Source: Oscillospiraceae bacterium (GTDB lineage: Bacteria; Bacillota; Clostridia; Oscillospirales; Ruminococcaceae). From it: a DNA stretch of 31,886 bases. Position numbers and translations under genes: made by a program. Within the stretch, counting starts at the first letter, position 1. Each line of letters opens with the position of its first letter. The notes below the pieces were generated by a model, which searched no databases, was not told the origin of the DNA, and saw only the letters and a program-made list of their open reading frames with translations. The stretch is from the NCBI GenBank assembly GCA_016295145.1, contig JAEDLR010000017.1, positions 1 through 31,886 on the forward strand, read 5' to 3'. Below are positions 1-6,281 of this stretch, piece by piece.

Positions 1-53
1 TAGAATTCCAGCCTTCCAAGCTGGTTACGTGGGTTCGATTCCCATCACTCGCT
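1..53 (+). tRNA. tRNA-Gly (TCC), 5' end outside window
   Basis: The 3' two thirds of a tRNA is visible. The anticodon arm CCAGC / CTTCCAA / GCTGG gives anticodon TCC (Gly). The T arm GTGGG-TTCGATT-CCCAT is fully paired. The acceptor 3' strand CACTCGC is followed by discriminator T at 53. The matching 5' acceptor strand and D arm lie upstream of the window. CCA is not encoded. It heads a cluster of three tRNA genes on the same strand. Confidence 0.93.
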
Positions 54-59
54 TCCTAT

Positions 60-133
60 GCGCCTTTAACTCAGCTGGATAGAGTAACTGCCTTCTAAGC
101 AGTAAGTCATTGGTTCGAATCCAATAAGGCGCG
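60..133 (+). tRNA. tRNA-Arg (TCT)
   Basis: Complete cloverleaf: acceptor GCGCCTT (60-66) pairs with AAGGCGC (126-132), D stem ACTC/GAGT, anticodon stem ACTGC/GCAGT around loop CTTCTAA (anticodon TCT, Arg), T arm ATTGG-TTCGAAT-CCAAT, discriminator G at 133. All stems are fully paired. CCA is not encoded. It lies 6 nt after tRNA-Gly. Confidence 0.96.
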
Positions 134-180
134 CTGTTTGCATACAAATCGGAAATGGTCGACTGCCGTTTCCGCATATG

Positions 181-254
181 GCGGGTGTAGCTTAGCTGGT
201 TAAAGCGTCGGATTGTGGTCCCGAAGACCGTGGGTTCGAGTCCCATCTCCCGCC
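181..254 (+). tRNA. tRNA-His (GTG), with two non-canonical stem pairs
   Basis: Acceptor GCGGGTG (181-187), D stem GCTT/AAGC, anticodon loop TTGTGGT (anticodon GTG, His), T arm GTGGG-TTCGAGT-CCCAT and discriminator C (254). A G at 180 can supply the extra G-1 typical of tRNA-His. Two pairs are not Watson-Crick: T6 opposite T67 in the acceptor stem (3' strand CTCCCGC), and A31 opposite C39 in the anticodon stem (TCGGA/CCCGA). The identity elements are intact, so it is probably functional, but it is the least regular of the three tRNAs here. Confidence 0.9.
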
Positions 255-256
255 TT

Positions 257-889
257 TCAAAAGCCTGTACTTCGGTACGGGCTTTTTTTGTTCCGTTGCA
301 GATGCGGTTTCCGCTGGGCACATTTGCTCCACGCAATGTCGGAACACCGTCGTACAACCACCGTGACATCTGCACCTAAGGCGCGCAGCATCGGCTGCAA
401 CACGCGGCTGATACGCCCAGCGCCCAGAATCACACTGTGCAGCCCACGAATGGTCACGGAAAGCTCCTCCATGGCAAGCTGCAGCGCCCCCTCTGCGGTG
501 GGCACTGCGTTGCGCACGGCAAACTCCTCCCGCGTGGAATAATCTGCCACCCGAAGCCCTGCCTGTGTGACGATTTGCCACTCGGCTTCTGTCCATCTGC
601 CGCCCATAACCATGCCCCCGGGCTTCACCAAGGGCAACAACGATTGCAAACTGACTGCGCTGCCGCTGTACATCGGCATATGGAGAAAAACGCCGTCCCG
701 TGTAACAGGCATCGGCAGGATCAGATGATCCAATGTACTCTGTGCTGCCCCTGTAGGCAAAGTTGGCAGGTCATGCGCCACATCAAAGCCGATGACCTCT
801 ACCTCGTGATACTCTGCCAGCCGCCGTGCCGCAGCAATCTGTCGCAGATCGCCCCCTGCCACCAGCAGTCTTTGCTTCTGTTTCAGCAT
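257..889 (-). pseudogene. dpaA: Dipicolinate synthase subunit A, C-terminally truncated
   Basis: The frame of 210 codons starts at ATG 889 behind a good ribosome site (AAAGGAG in GAAAGGAGTC). Residues 1 to about 188 match DpaA/SpoVFA: an N-terminal AGGDLRQ-type nucleotide fold, then a second Rossmann fold with GAGRISRVLQPMLRALGADVTV at about 156-177 and R-SDIAW at 180-187. In the family (about 290-300 aa) DpaA oxidises the dihydrodipicolinate-pathway intermediate to dipicolinate for spores, working with DpaB. Here homology stops at about position 326. The last roughly 22 codons read through the tRNA-His terminator in antisense (KKSPYRSTGF) and are not family sequence. About 100 C-terminal residues are missing and no dpaB follows. 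I looked for the lost part in other frames and did not find it, so this is a truncation and not a frameshift. Probably non-functional. Confidence 0.75.
261..290 (+). terminator. Rho-independent terminator of the tRNA cluster
   Basis: A 10-bp stem AAGCCTGTAC / GTACGGGCTT (one G-T pair) closes on a TTCG tetraloop and is followed by a T run. It sits directly after tRNA-His. Read on the minus strand it forms the last codons of the truncated dpaA frame. Confidence 0.92.
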
Positions 890-999
890 ACTGTAAGACT
901 CCTTTCATACGCTGTGCCGCAGTGAGTTTTTTCTCTGCGACTTACTGGTATTCTATGCGATGACGCCCCCTGTGGTGTATGCCCTTTCGACAGCATAAC

Positions 1000-1047
1000 A
1001 AAAAAATCAGCACCGCCGCCGGAGCATTGCCCTGCGTTGGTGCTGAT
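1000..1047 (-). terminator. Terminator of dnaJ
   Basis: On the minus strand the stem AATCAGCACC / GGTGCTGATT encloses a loop of about 24 nt and is followed by a T run. It lies just downstream of the dnaJ stop and separates the chaperone genes from the truncated dpaA. Confidence 0.85.
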
Positions 1048-1059
1048 TCTTCTTTCCCT

Positions 1060-2208
1060 TTATTTTGCGCCGTCGCCCTTGAAAAGATCGCGCAGCTTAC
1101 TGAAGAAGCTCTCGCGCTTGGCGTAATTCTTTGCCTCCAGCGAGGATTCCAGTTGGGAGATCAGTTCCTTCTGGTGCTTGTTCAGCCCCTTGGGAATCTC
1201 CACATAGACTCTCACATACTGGTCACCGCGTTCTTCACTGTTGCGGCGCTTGACGCCCTTCCCCCGCAGCCGGAAGATGGTGCCGTTTTGTGTACCCTCA
1301 CCGATGCGGTATTTTACATTGCCGTCAATGGTGGGCACGACGATCTCATCGCCCAGAACCGCCTGTGCGTAGGTGATCGGGATATCGCAGTGAATATCGT
1401 ATCCATCACGGGTATACAGCGGATGGGGACGAACCGCCACGCCCACAAACAGATTACCGTTGGGGCCGCCGTTGGTACCTACATCGCCCTGACCGCTGAT
1501 GCTCAGGGTCTGACCATGGTCGATACCGGCAGGCACATTGATCGTCAGAGACTTTGCCACACGGACACGACCGACGCCGCGGCACTTCTGACAGGGATTC
1601 TTGATTACCTTACCCTTACCGCCGCAGCGCGAACAGGGCTTGGACTGCGAGATCAGACCAAAGGGTGTGCGCTGTGTTGCCTTGACGGTACCTCTGCCCT
1701 GGCACTCCTTACAGACCTCGGCTTCGCTGCCGCCTGCGGCTCCGGTACCGTGACAGTCGGTACAGGTTTCCATGCGGTGGATCTGAATGGTCTGTGATTT
1801 GCCGTTACAGGCATCCATAAAATCAATGGTGATATTGGTGGTGATATCTCTGCCCTGACGGGGTGCGTTGGCATTGGCTGCTCTGCCGCCGCCGAACATA
1901 CCGCCCATACCGCCGAACAGACTCTCTAAGATCTCGCTGACATCGGAGAAGCCCCCTGCGTCTGCGCCCATACCGCCGTTTTCCAGACCATCGTGACCGT
2001 ACTGATCGTAGATGCCACGCTTCTCACTGTTGGAAAGCACCTCGTATGCCTCGGTGACTTCCTTGAATTTTGCTTCACAGGTGGGGTCATCGGGGTGCAG
2101 GTCGGGGTGATATTGTCTTGCCAGTTGACGGTATGCTTTTTTCAGTTCTTCGTCCTTTGCATCTCGCTTGACGCCCAACACCTCATAATAATCGCGCTTA
2201 TCCGCCAT
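1060..2208 (-). CDS. dnaJ: Chaperone protein DnaJ
   Basis: Hsp40 co-chaperone (382 aa, normal length) that delivers unfolded clients to DnaK and stimulates its ATPase in the cytoplasm. The J domain occupies residues 1-70 with the HPD motif at 34-36. A Gly/Phe-rich stretch lies around 75-110 (GGMGGMFGGG). Four CxxCxGxG zinc motifs follow at about 145-215 (CTDCHGTG, CKECQGRG, CSRCGGKG, CQKCRGVG), then the two C-terminal substrate-binding beta domains. The start ATG at 2208 follows GAAAGGG. It is separated from dnaK by 223 nt that contain a hairpin and a near-consensus promoter, so it can be transcribed apart from the hrcA operon. No CIRCE is visible upstream of it. Confidence 0.97.
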   Translation of the reverse strand: MADKRDYYEVLGVKRDAKDEELKKAYRQLARQYHPDLHPDDPTCEAKFKEVTEAYEVLSNSEKRGIYDQYGHDGLENGGMGADAGGFSDVSEILESLFGGMGGMFGGGRAANANAPRQGRDITTNITIDFMDACNGKSQTIQIHRMETCTDCHGTGAAGGSEAEVCKECQGRGTVKATQRTPFGLISQSKPCSRCGGKGKVIKNPCQKCRGVGRVRVAKSLTINVPAGIDHGQTLSISGQGDVGTNGGPNGNLFVGVAVRPHPLYTRDGYDIHCDIPITYAQAVLGDEIVVPTIDGNVKYRIGEGTQNGTIFRLRGKGVKRRNSEERGDQYVRVYVEIPKGLNKHQKELISQLESSLEAKNYAKRESFFSKLRDLFKGDGAK

Positions 2209-2298
2209 ATCCGAACACCCTTTCGATGATTTTTATATTTTGTACCGTGTGCAATCCCGCGTAGATGCATTTGCCCAAATCGCACACACTGATAGTTC

Positions 2299-2327
2299 AT
2301 TATAGCACAACTGCCGCAAAGTTGCAA
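2299..2327 (-). promoter_or_regulatory. Internal promoter for dnaJ
   Basis: On the minus strand -35 TTGCAA (2327-2322), a 17-nt spacer and -10 TATAAT (2304-2299), leaving a leader of roughly 80 nt before dnaJ. It lies in the dnaK-dnaJ gap and implies sigma-A expression independent of the CIRCE-controlled promoter. Confidence 0.7.
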
Positions 2328-2377
2328 GCTTTTTTCCTGCATTTTGCAAAATTTTCCGCCGCCATGCCAACAAAACA

Positions 2378-2407
2378 TCGGGGACAGAGTCTGCACTCCG
2401 CCCCCGA
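2378..2407 (-). terminator. Hairpin after dnaK (attenuator or weak terminator)
   Basis: Stem TCGGGG / CCCCGA with an inner GAGT/ACTC helix, located 25 nt after the dnaK stop. On the minus strand it is followed by TGTTTTG, which is T-rich but not a clean run. It could partly terminate or stabilise the hrcA-grpE-dnaK mRNA ahead of dnaJ. Confidence 0.5.
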
Positions 2408-2431
2408 CTGCTATTTGAATTGTACGGGAGC

Positions 2432-4264
2432 TTACGCCTCGGTAAAGTCGGCATCCACAACACCGTCATGATCAGCATTGCTACTGCCCATGTTGCCTGC
2501 ATTGTTCATATCGGGGGCACCGTTGGGATTCGCCTGCTGATATACCTTGGAGCTGAGTGCATAGAATGCATTCTGCAACGCCTCGGTCTTTGCCTTGATA
2601 TCGTCGTAGTTGTCGGTCTTGAGGGCTTCCTTCAGTTCATTGACAGCGGTCTCAATGGGTGCCTTATCCTCAGCGGAGACCTTATCACCGAACTCGGTCA
2701 GTGCTTTCTCGCACTGGAAGCACAGTGCCTCGCCGTTGTTCTTGATATCCACCTGCTCCTTGCGCTTCTTATCCTCCTCGGCAAACTGCTCTGCCTCACG
2801 CACGGCGCGGTCGATATCTTCCTTGCTCATGTTGGTGGAAGCGGTAATGGAGATCTGCTGGGACTTGCCGGTACCCAGATCCTTTGCGGAAACATTCACG
2901 ATACCGTTTGCGTCGATATCAAAGGTAACCTCGATCTGCGGAATACCGCGGGGCGCAGGAGCAATGCCGTCCAGACGGAACATACCCAGCTGCTTGTTAT
3001 CCTTTGCAAACTCACGCTCACCCTGCAGCACACAGATATCAACGGCAGGCTGATTGTCAGCAGCGGTAGAGAACACCTGCGATTTACTGGTCGGGATGGT
3101 GGTATTACGCTCGATGATCTTGGTGCAGATGCCGCCCATGGTCTCCAGACCCAGAGACAGCGGCGTCACATCCAGCAGCAGCAGTGCTTCCTTGACATCG
3201 CCGCCAAGCACACCGCCCTGATATGCTGCGCCCAATGCAACGCACTCATCGGGGTTGATGCCCTTGAACGGCTCCTTGCCGATACGTTCTTTCACAGCCT
3301 GCTGCACGGCAGGGATTCTGGAAGAACCGCCAACCATCAGTACTTTATCCAGATCAGAGGGGCTCAGACCACTGTCGCGGAGTGCCTGATCCACAGGGCC
3401 CATGGTAGCGCGCACCAGATCGGCAGTCATTTCGTTGAACTTTGCCTGTGTCAGCGTCAGGTCGAGGTGCTTGGGGCCGTTTGCATCCACGCTGATGAAC
3501 GGCTGGTTGATGTTGGTGGTGGTCATGGAGGACAGCTCGATCTTTGCCTTTTCTGCTGCTTCCTTCAGACGCTGCATAGCGGTCTTATCGTTGCGCAGAT
3601 CGATGCCCTCAGCCTTTTTGAACTCCTCGATCATCCAGTCAATGATGCGCTGATCGAAGTCATCGCCGCCCAGGTGATTGTTACCTGCGGTTGCGAGCAC
3701 CTCGGTAACACCGTCGCCCATGTCGATGATAGAAACATCAAAGGTACCGCCGCCAAGGTCAAACACCATGATCTTCTGCTGCTCTTCCTTATCAATACCG
3801 TAGGAAAGTGCCGCTGCGGTAGGCTCGTTGATGATACGGCGTACATTCAGACCTGCGATCTGACCTGCGTCCTTGGTTGCCTGACGCTGCGAGTCGGTGA
3901 AATATGCAGGTACGGTGATCACAGCCTCGGTAACAGGCTCACCCAGATAAGCCTCGGCATCTGCTTTCAGCTTCTGGAGGATCATTGCGGAAACCTCCTG
4001 CGGGGTATATGCCTTGCCGGCGATCTGTGCCTTCTGATTGCTGCCCATCTTTCTCTTGATAGAAATAACGGTGTTATCGGGGTTGGTAATTGCCTGACGC
4101 TTTGCGATCTGACCAACCAGACGCTCGCCGGTCTTGGAAACTGCCACTACAGAGGGGGTGGTTCTTGCACCCTCGGCGTTGGGGATGACGACGGCGTTGC
4201 CGCCCTCCATCACTGCTACACAGGAATTGGTTGTACCCAGGTCAATACCGATAATCTTGCTCAT
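2432..4264 (-). CDS. dnaK: Chaperone protein DnaK (Hsp70)
   Basis: ATP-dependent Hsp70 of 610 aa, full length. The N-terminal nucleotide-binding domain has the phosphate signature GIDLGTTNSC (residues 6-15), the second signature VFDLGGGTFDVS and the third VGGSSRIPAVQ. The substrate-binding domain begins around residue 370 (LLLLDVTPLSLG). The C-terminal lid ends in an acidic tail, DGVVDADFTEA. The start ATG at 4264 is preceded by GAAGGAGGAAC. It is the third gene of the hrcA operon, 46 nt after grpE, and works with GrpE and DnaJ in protein folding. Confidence 0.98.
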   Translation of the reverse strand: MSKIIGIDLGTTNSCVAVMEGGNAVVIPNAEGARTTPSVVAVSKTGERLVGQIAKRQAITNPDNTVISIKRKMGSNQKAQIAGKAYTPQEVSAMILQKLKADAEAYLGEPVTEAVITVPAYFTDSQRQATKDAGQIAGLNVRRIINEPTAAALSYGIDKEEQQKIMVFDLGGGTFDVSIIDMGDGVTEVLATAGNNHLGGDDFDQRIIDWMIEEFKKAEGIDLRNDKTAMQRLKEAAEKAKIELSSMTTTNINQPFISVDANGPKHLDLTLTQAKFNEMTADLVRATMGPVDQALRDSGLSPSDLDKVLMVGGSSRIPAVQQAVKERIGKEPFKGINPDECVALGAAYQGGVLGGDVKEALLLLDVTPLSLGLETMGGICTKIIERNTTIPTSKSQVFSTAADNQPAVDICVLQGEREFAKDNKQLGMFRLDGIAPAPRGIPQIEVTFDIDANGIVNVSAKDLGTGKSQQISITASTNMSKEDIDRAVREAEQFAEEDKKRKEQVDIKNNGEALCFQCEKALTEFGDKVSAEDKAPIETAVNELKEALKTDNYDDIKAKTEALQNAFYALSSKVYQQANPNGAPDMNNAGNMGSSNADHDGVVDADFTEA

Positions 4265-4310
4265 GATAAAGTTCCTCCTTCAAATGTTTGGGGTTGTTAT
4301 ATTGTCGGCA

Positions 4311-4886
4311 TCAGACGCAGTTTGCGACAGATACCATTGCGTGGCGGACAATGCGGTCACCCAGTCGGTAGCCCTTCTGGTAGACCTCACAAATGATATT
4401 CTCGCCAAAGTTTTCGTCCTCAATCTGGCGGATGGCGTTATGCACCTTGGGGTCAAATGCCTCATTGAGTGCGGGGATCTCGGTGACACCGAGTTTTGCA
4501 AGCGCCTCACATAGCTGCTGATAGATCTTCTCCATGCCGCTTTGGAACGCCGCATCGGCGCAGGAAACTGCCATGGCGCGCTCAAAGTTATCCACAACAG
4601 GCAACAGCGTCAGAACGGTTTTTGCTACGGCATCCTGATAGCTTTCGGTTTTCTCCTTGGCAGTACGCTTGCGATAGTTGTCAAACTCGGCAAACAGGCG
4701 CATATACTTATCGTTTGCCTCCTGCAAGGCTTTCTGCTCGGGGGGCAGCTCAATGATTTCCGGCTCACCGTCATCGGTTTCGGAAAAGGGTGCTTCCTCC
4801 TCAAGAAAATCGCTTTCCTGCTCAGGCACGGTTTCCTCCGGGGCGGTGTTCTTGCTGTACGGTGTATCGCTCATTGCATCGGTCAT
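4311..4886 (-). CDS. grpE: Nucleotide exchange factor GrpE
   Basis: Nucleotide-exchange factor for DnaK, 191 aa. An acidic disordered N-terminus (residues 1-50) is followed by a long helix (LPPEQKALQEANDKYMRLFAEFDNYRKRT) and the C-terminal beta domain (PALNEAFDPKVHNAI ... VYQKGYRLGDRIVRHAMVSV), the family signature. ATG 4886 overlaps the hrcA stop by 4 nt (ATGA), indicating translational coupling; AAAGGAGG lies about 10 nt upstream. A second in-frame ATG at 4874 is a possible alternative start. Confidence 0.97.
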   Translation of the reverse strand: MTDAMSDTPYSKNTAPEETVPEQESDFLEEEAPFSETDDGEPEIIELPPEQKALQEANDKYMRLFAEFDNYRKRTAKEKTESYQDAVAKTVLTLLPVVDNFERAMAVSCADAAFQSGMEKIYQQLCEALAKLGVTEIPALNEAFDPKVHNAIRQIEDENFGENIICEVYQKGYRLGDRIVRHAMVSVANCV

Positions 4887-5920
4887 AGTGGTTCATCCTC
4901 CTTTTCAGAAATCAGATCGGTGATCTTTTGGGTGATATATTCAAGGTAGGGAATGATCTTGGCGTAATCCAGCCGCATAGGACCAATGAGCCCCAGCCTT
5001 CCGGCTTCCCTGCCGTCCTTGTGATACTGCCCGACAATCATACTGGAATTGCCGATAACGAAAGTTTGATTTTCTGCGTTTGCGTTTTCGTCGCTGAATT
5101 TCACATGAATGCCGCTGAATGTTTCGTTGAGCATTGGCATGATCGCGTCCTGATGCTCCATAAACTGCACGATATCCATGGTATCCAGTTCCTCGCAGGT
5201 CAACAGGTTACGCGTGCCGTTGACGGTCAGCTCCCGTTGCATCATGTCGCGGCTCAGTTCGTACAGCCCCTGCACCAAGGGTCCCAGCGTAACCATATAG
5301 GTGCCCATAGCAGTAATCAACTGCTCCATGCGCTCCGGTGAAAGTTCATTGAGCGAAACGCCGTGGAGATGCTGTGTCAGGAACGACTGAAAGAACGCAA
5401 GCTGTTCTTCGTTCAAGTCGATTTCCAACCGGCAGGCTTTGTTTTTGATGTTGCCTGCGGAGGTAATCAGCAATATGACATACAACCGCTTGCCTGTGGG
5501 AATGATCTCAACCTTGGATATCACCGAAAACTGCGGCATCGCATTGACTGCCACGGCAGCGCAATGGGTGATCTCCGCCAATGCTGTGGTCGCCGATTGG
5601 ATCAGCAGTTCCTCATCATAGGTCTCGGTTTCCTCAAAGATGCGGTCAAGCCGTGCTTTGTCCTGCTCGGGGATGGGCCGTGCCGGCATACACTTATCTA
5701 TATAGAGTTTGTAGCCCTGAAAGGTCGGCACACGTCCCGCGGAAGTATGGGGCTGTTCCAGAAGCCCCAGTTGTTCCAGCACTGCCATATCATTGCGGAT
5801 GGTGGCTGGCGAAACATTGATATCTGGCAAAGCTGCAATCGCTTTGGAACCCACCGGCTCACCGGTTGTCACATAGGCATCGACCACGGCAGCCAGTATT
5901 TTCAGCTTTCTATCATCCAT
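4883..5920 (-). CDS. hrcA: Heat-inducible transcription repressor HrcA
   Basis: Repressor of class I heat-shock genes that binds the CIRCE operator and is kept active by GroE. I chose ATG 5920 (345 aa, MDDRKLKILAAVVDAY), since the family begins here and AAGGCGG lies just upstream; an upstream in-frame ATG at 5950 would add 10 non-conserved residues. The N-terminal winged helix contains TGEPVGSKAIA and SPATIRNDMAVLEQLGLLEQPHTSAGRVPT, which is diagnostic. A GAF-like dimerisation and inserted domain follows. It is the first gene of the operon and is preceded by CIRCE, so it should repress itself. Confidence 0.97.
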   Translation of the reverse strand: MDDRKLKILAAVVDAYVTTGEPVGSKAIAALPDINVSPATIRNDMAVLEQLGLLEQPHTSAGRVPTFQGYKLYIDKCMPARPIPEQDKARLDRIFEETETYDEELLIQSATTALAEITHCAAVAVNAMPQFSVISKVEIIPTGKRLYVILLITSAGNIKNKACRLEIDLNEEQLAFFQSFLTQHLHGVSLNELSPERMEQLITAMGTYMVTLGPLVQGLYELSRDMMQRELTVNGTRNLLTCEELDTMDIVQFMEHQDAIMPMLNETFSGIHVKFSDENANAENQTFVIGNSSMIVGQYHKDGREAGRLGLIGPMRLDYAKIIPYLEYITQKITDLISEKEDEPL

Positions 5921-5966
5921 GTTTTCACCGCCTTCCCAATGATTTCGCAAACCTTGTTTTCATGTG

Positions 5967-5993
5967 CTAGCACTCACTCTCCCTGAGTGCTAA
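5967..5993 (-). promoter_or_regulatory. CIRCE operator (HrcA binding site)
   Basis: Inverted repeat CTAGCACTC - 9 nt - GAGTGCTAA. It matches the consensus TTAGCACTC-N9-GAGTGCTAA at 17 of 18 positions (first base C for T). It lies between the -10 box and the hrcA start, over the predicted transcription start, as expected for HrcA repression. Confidence 0.96.
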
Positions 5994-5997
5994 GACT

Positions 5998-6026
5998 AGG
6001 ATACCACGTTTTTCGTCGAATGTCAA
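5998..6026 (-). promoter_or_regulatory. Promoter of hrcA-grpE-dnaK
   Basis: On the minus strand, perfect -35 TTGACA (6026-6021), 17-nt spacer, -10 TATCCT (6003-5998). CIRCE begins 4 nt downstream of the -10. This is the vegetative promoter controlled by HrcA. Confidence 0.9.
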
Positions 6027-6160
6027 GCCTCACACAACACTTTCACCATTTTTTGTGACTTCGCACAAATTTCAGCAAAAAATCAGCTGTTTTTTCGATG
6101 TTTCAGGCTTTGCGTATCCGTCTCTTGGATAATTGTGCAGGAAAAAGCGAATATTGTTCA

Positions 6161-6189
6161 TTGCTTCACGGACAAAAATACAGTATACT
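6161..6189 (+). promoter_or_regulatory. Promoter of the pectate lyase gene
   Basis: -35 TTGCTT (6161-6166), 17-nt spacer, -10 TATACT (6184-6189). The predicted start is near 6196, giving a leader of about 86 nt. Four 8-bp tandem repeats begin at 6200. The stretch 6027-6160 between this promoter and the divergent hrcA promoter is A/T-rich and shows no gene. Confidence 0.6.
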
Positions 6190-6199
6190 GTTATATAGG

Positions 6200-6231
6200 G
6201 TACAGCAGTACAGCAGTACAACAGTACAACA
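6200..6231 (+). repeat. Four 8-bp tandem repeats in the pectate lyase leader
   Basis: Four head-to-tail units GTACAGCA, GTACAGCA, GTACAACA, GTACAACA (6200-6207, 6208-6215, 6216-6223, 6224-6231). They begin about 10 nt after the -10 box, so they lie in the first transcribed bases. The position suits a regulator-binding or mRNA leader element, but the function is inferred only. Confidence 0.85.
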
Positions 6232-6281
6232 CAAATCTGCCCTGTGCCACGATTCAATCATAATAAAGAGGGGTAATTACA

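Noticed and set aside
25..596. Antisense and overlapping frames across the tRNA genes and dpaA (e.g. peptides with GLEPTVFGTT, WIRTNDLLL, GGRWDSNPRSS)
   Set aside because: These are the well-known spurious translations of tRNA antisense strands; they contain tRNA loops, not protein families.
257..889. Frameshift in dpaA instead of truncation
   Set aside because: Other frames between 260 and 330 show no DpaA-like C-terminus; the remainder is the tRNA-His terminator.
2420..4396. 658-codon plus-strand frame opposite dnaK
   Set aside because: It mirrors the dnaK codon pattern exactly (antisense shadow), lacks a ribosome site and has no known domain.
6200..6231. Possible CRISPR-like array
   Set aside because: Units are 8 bp with no spacers, so this is a simple tandem repeat.
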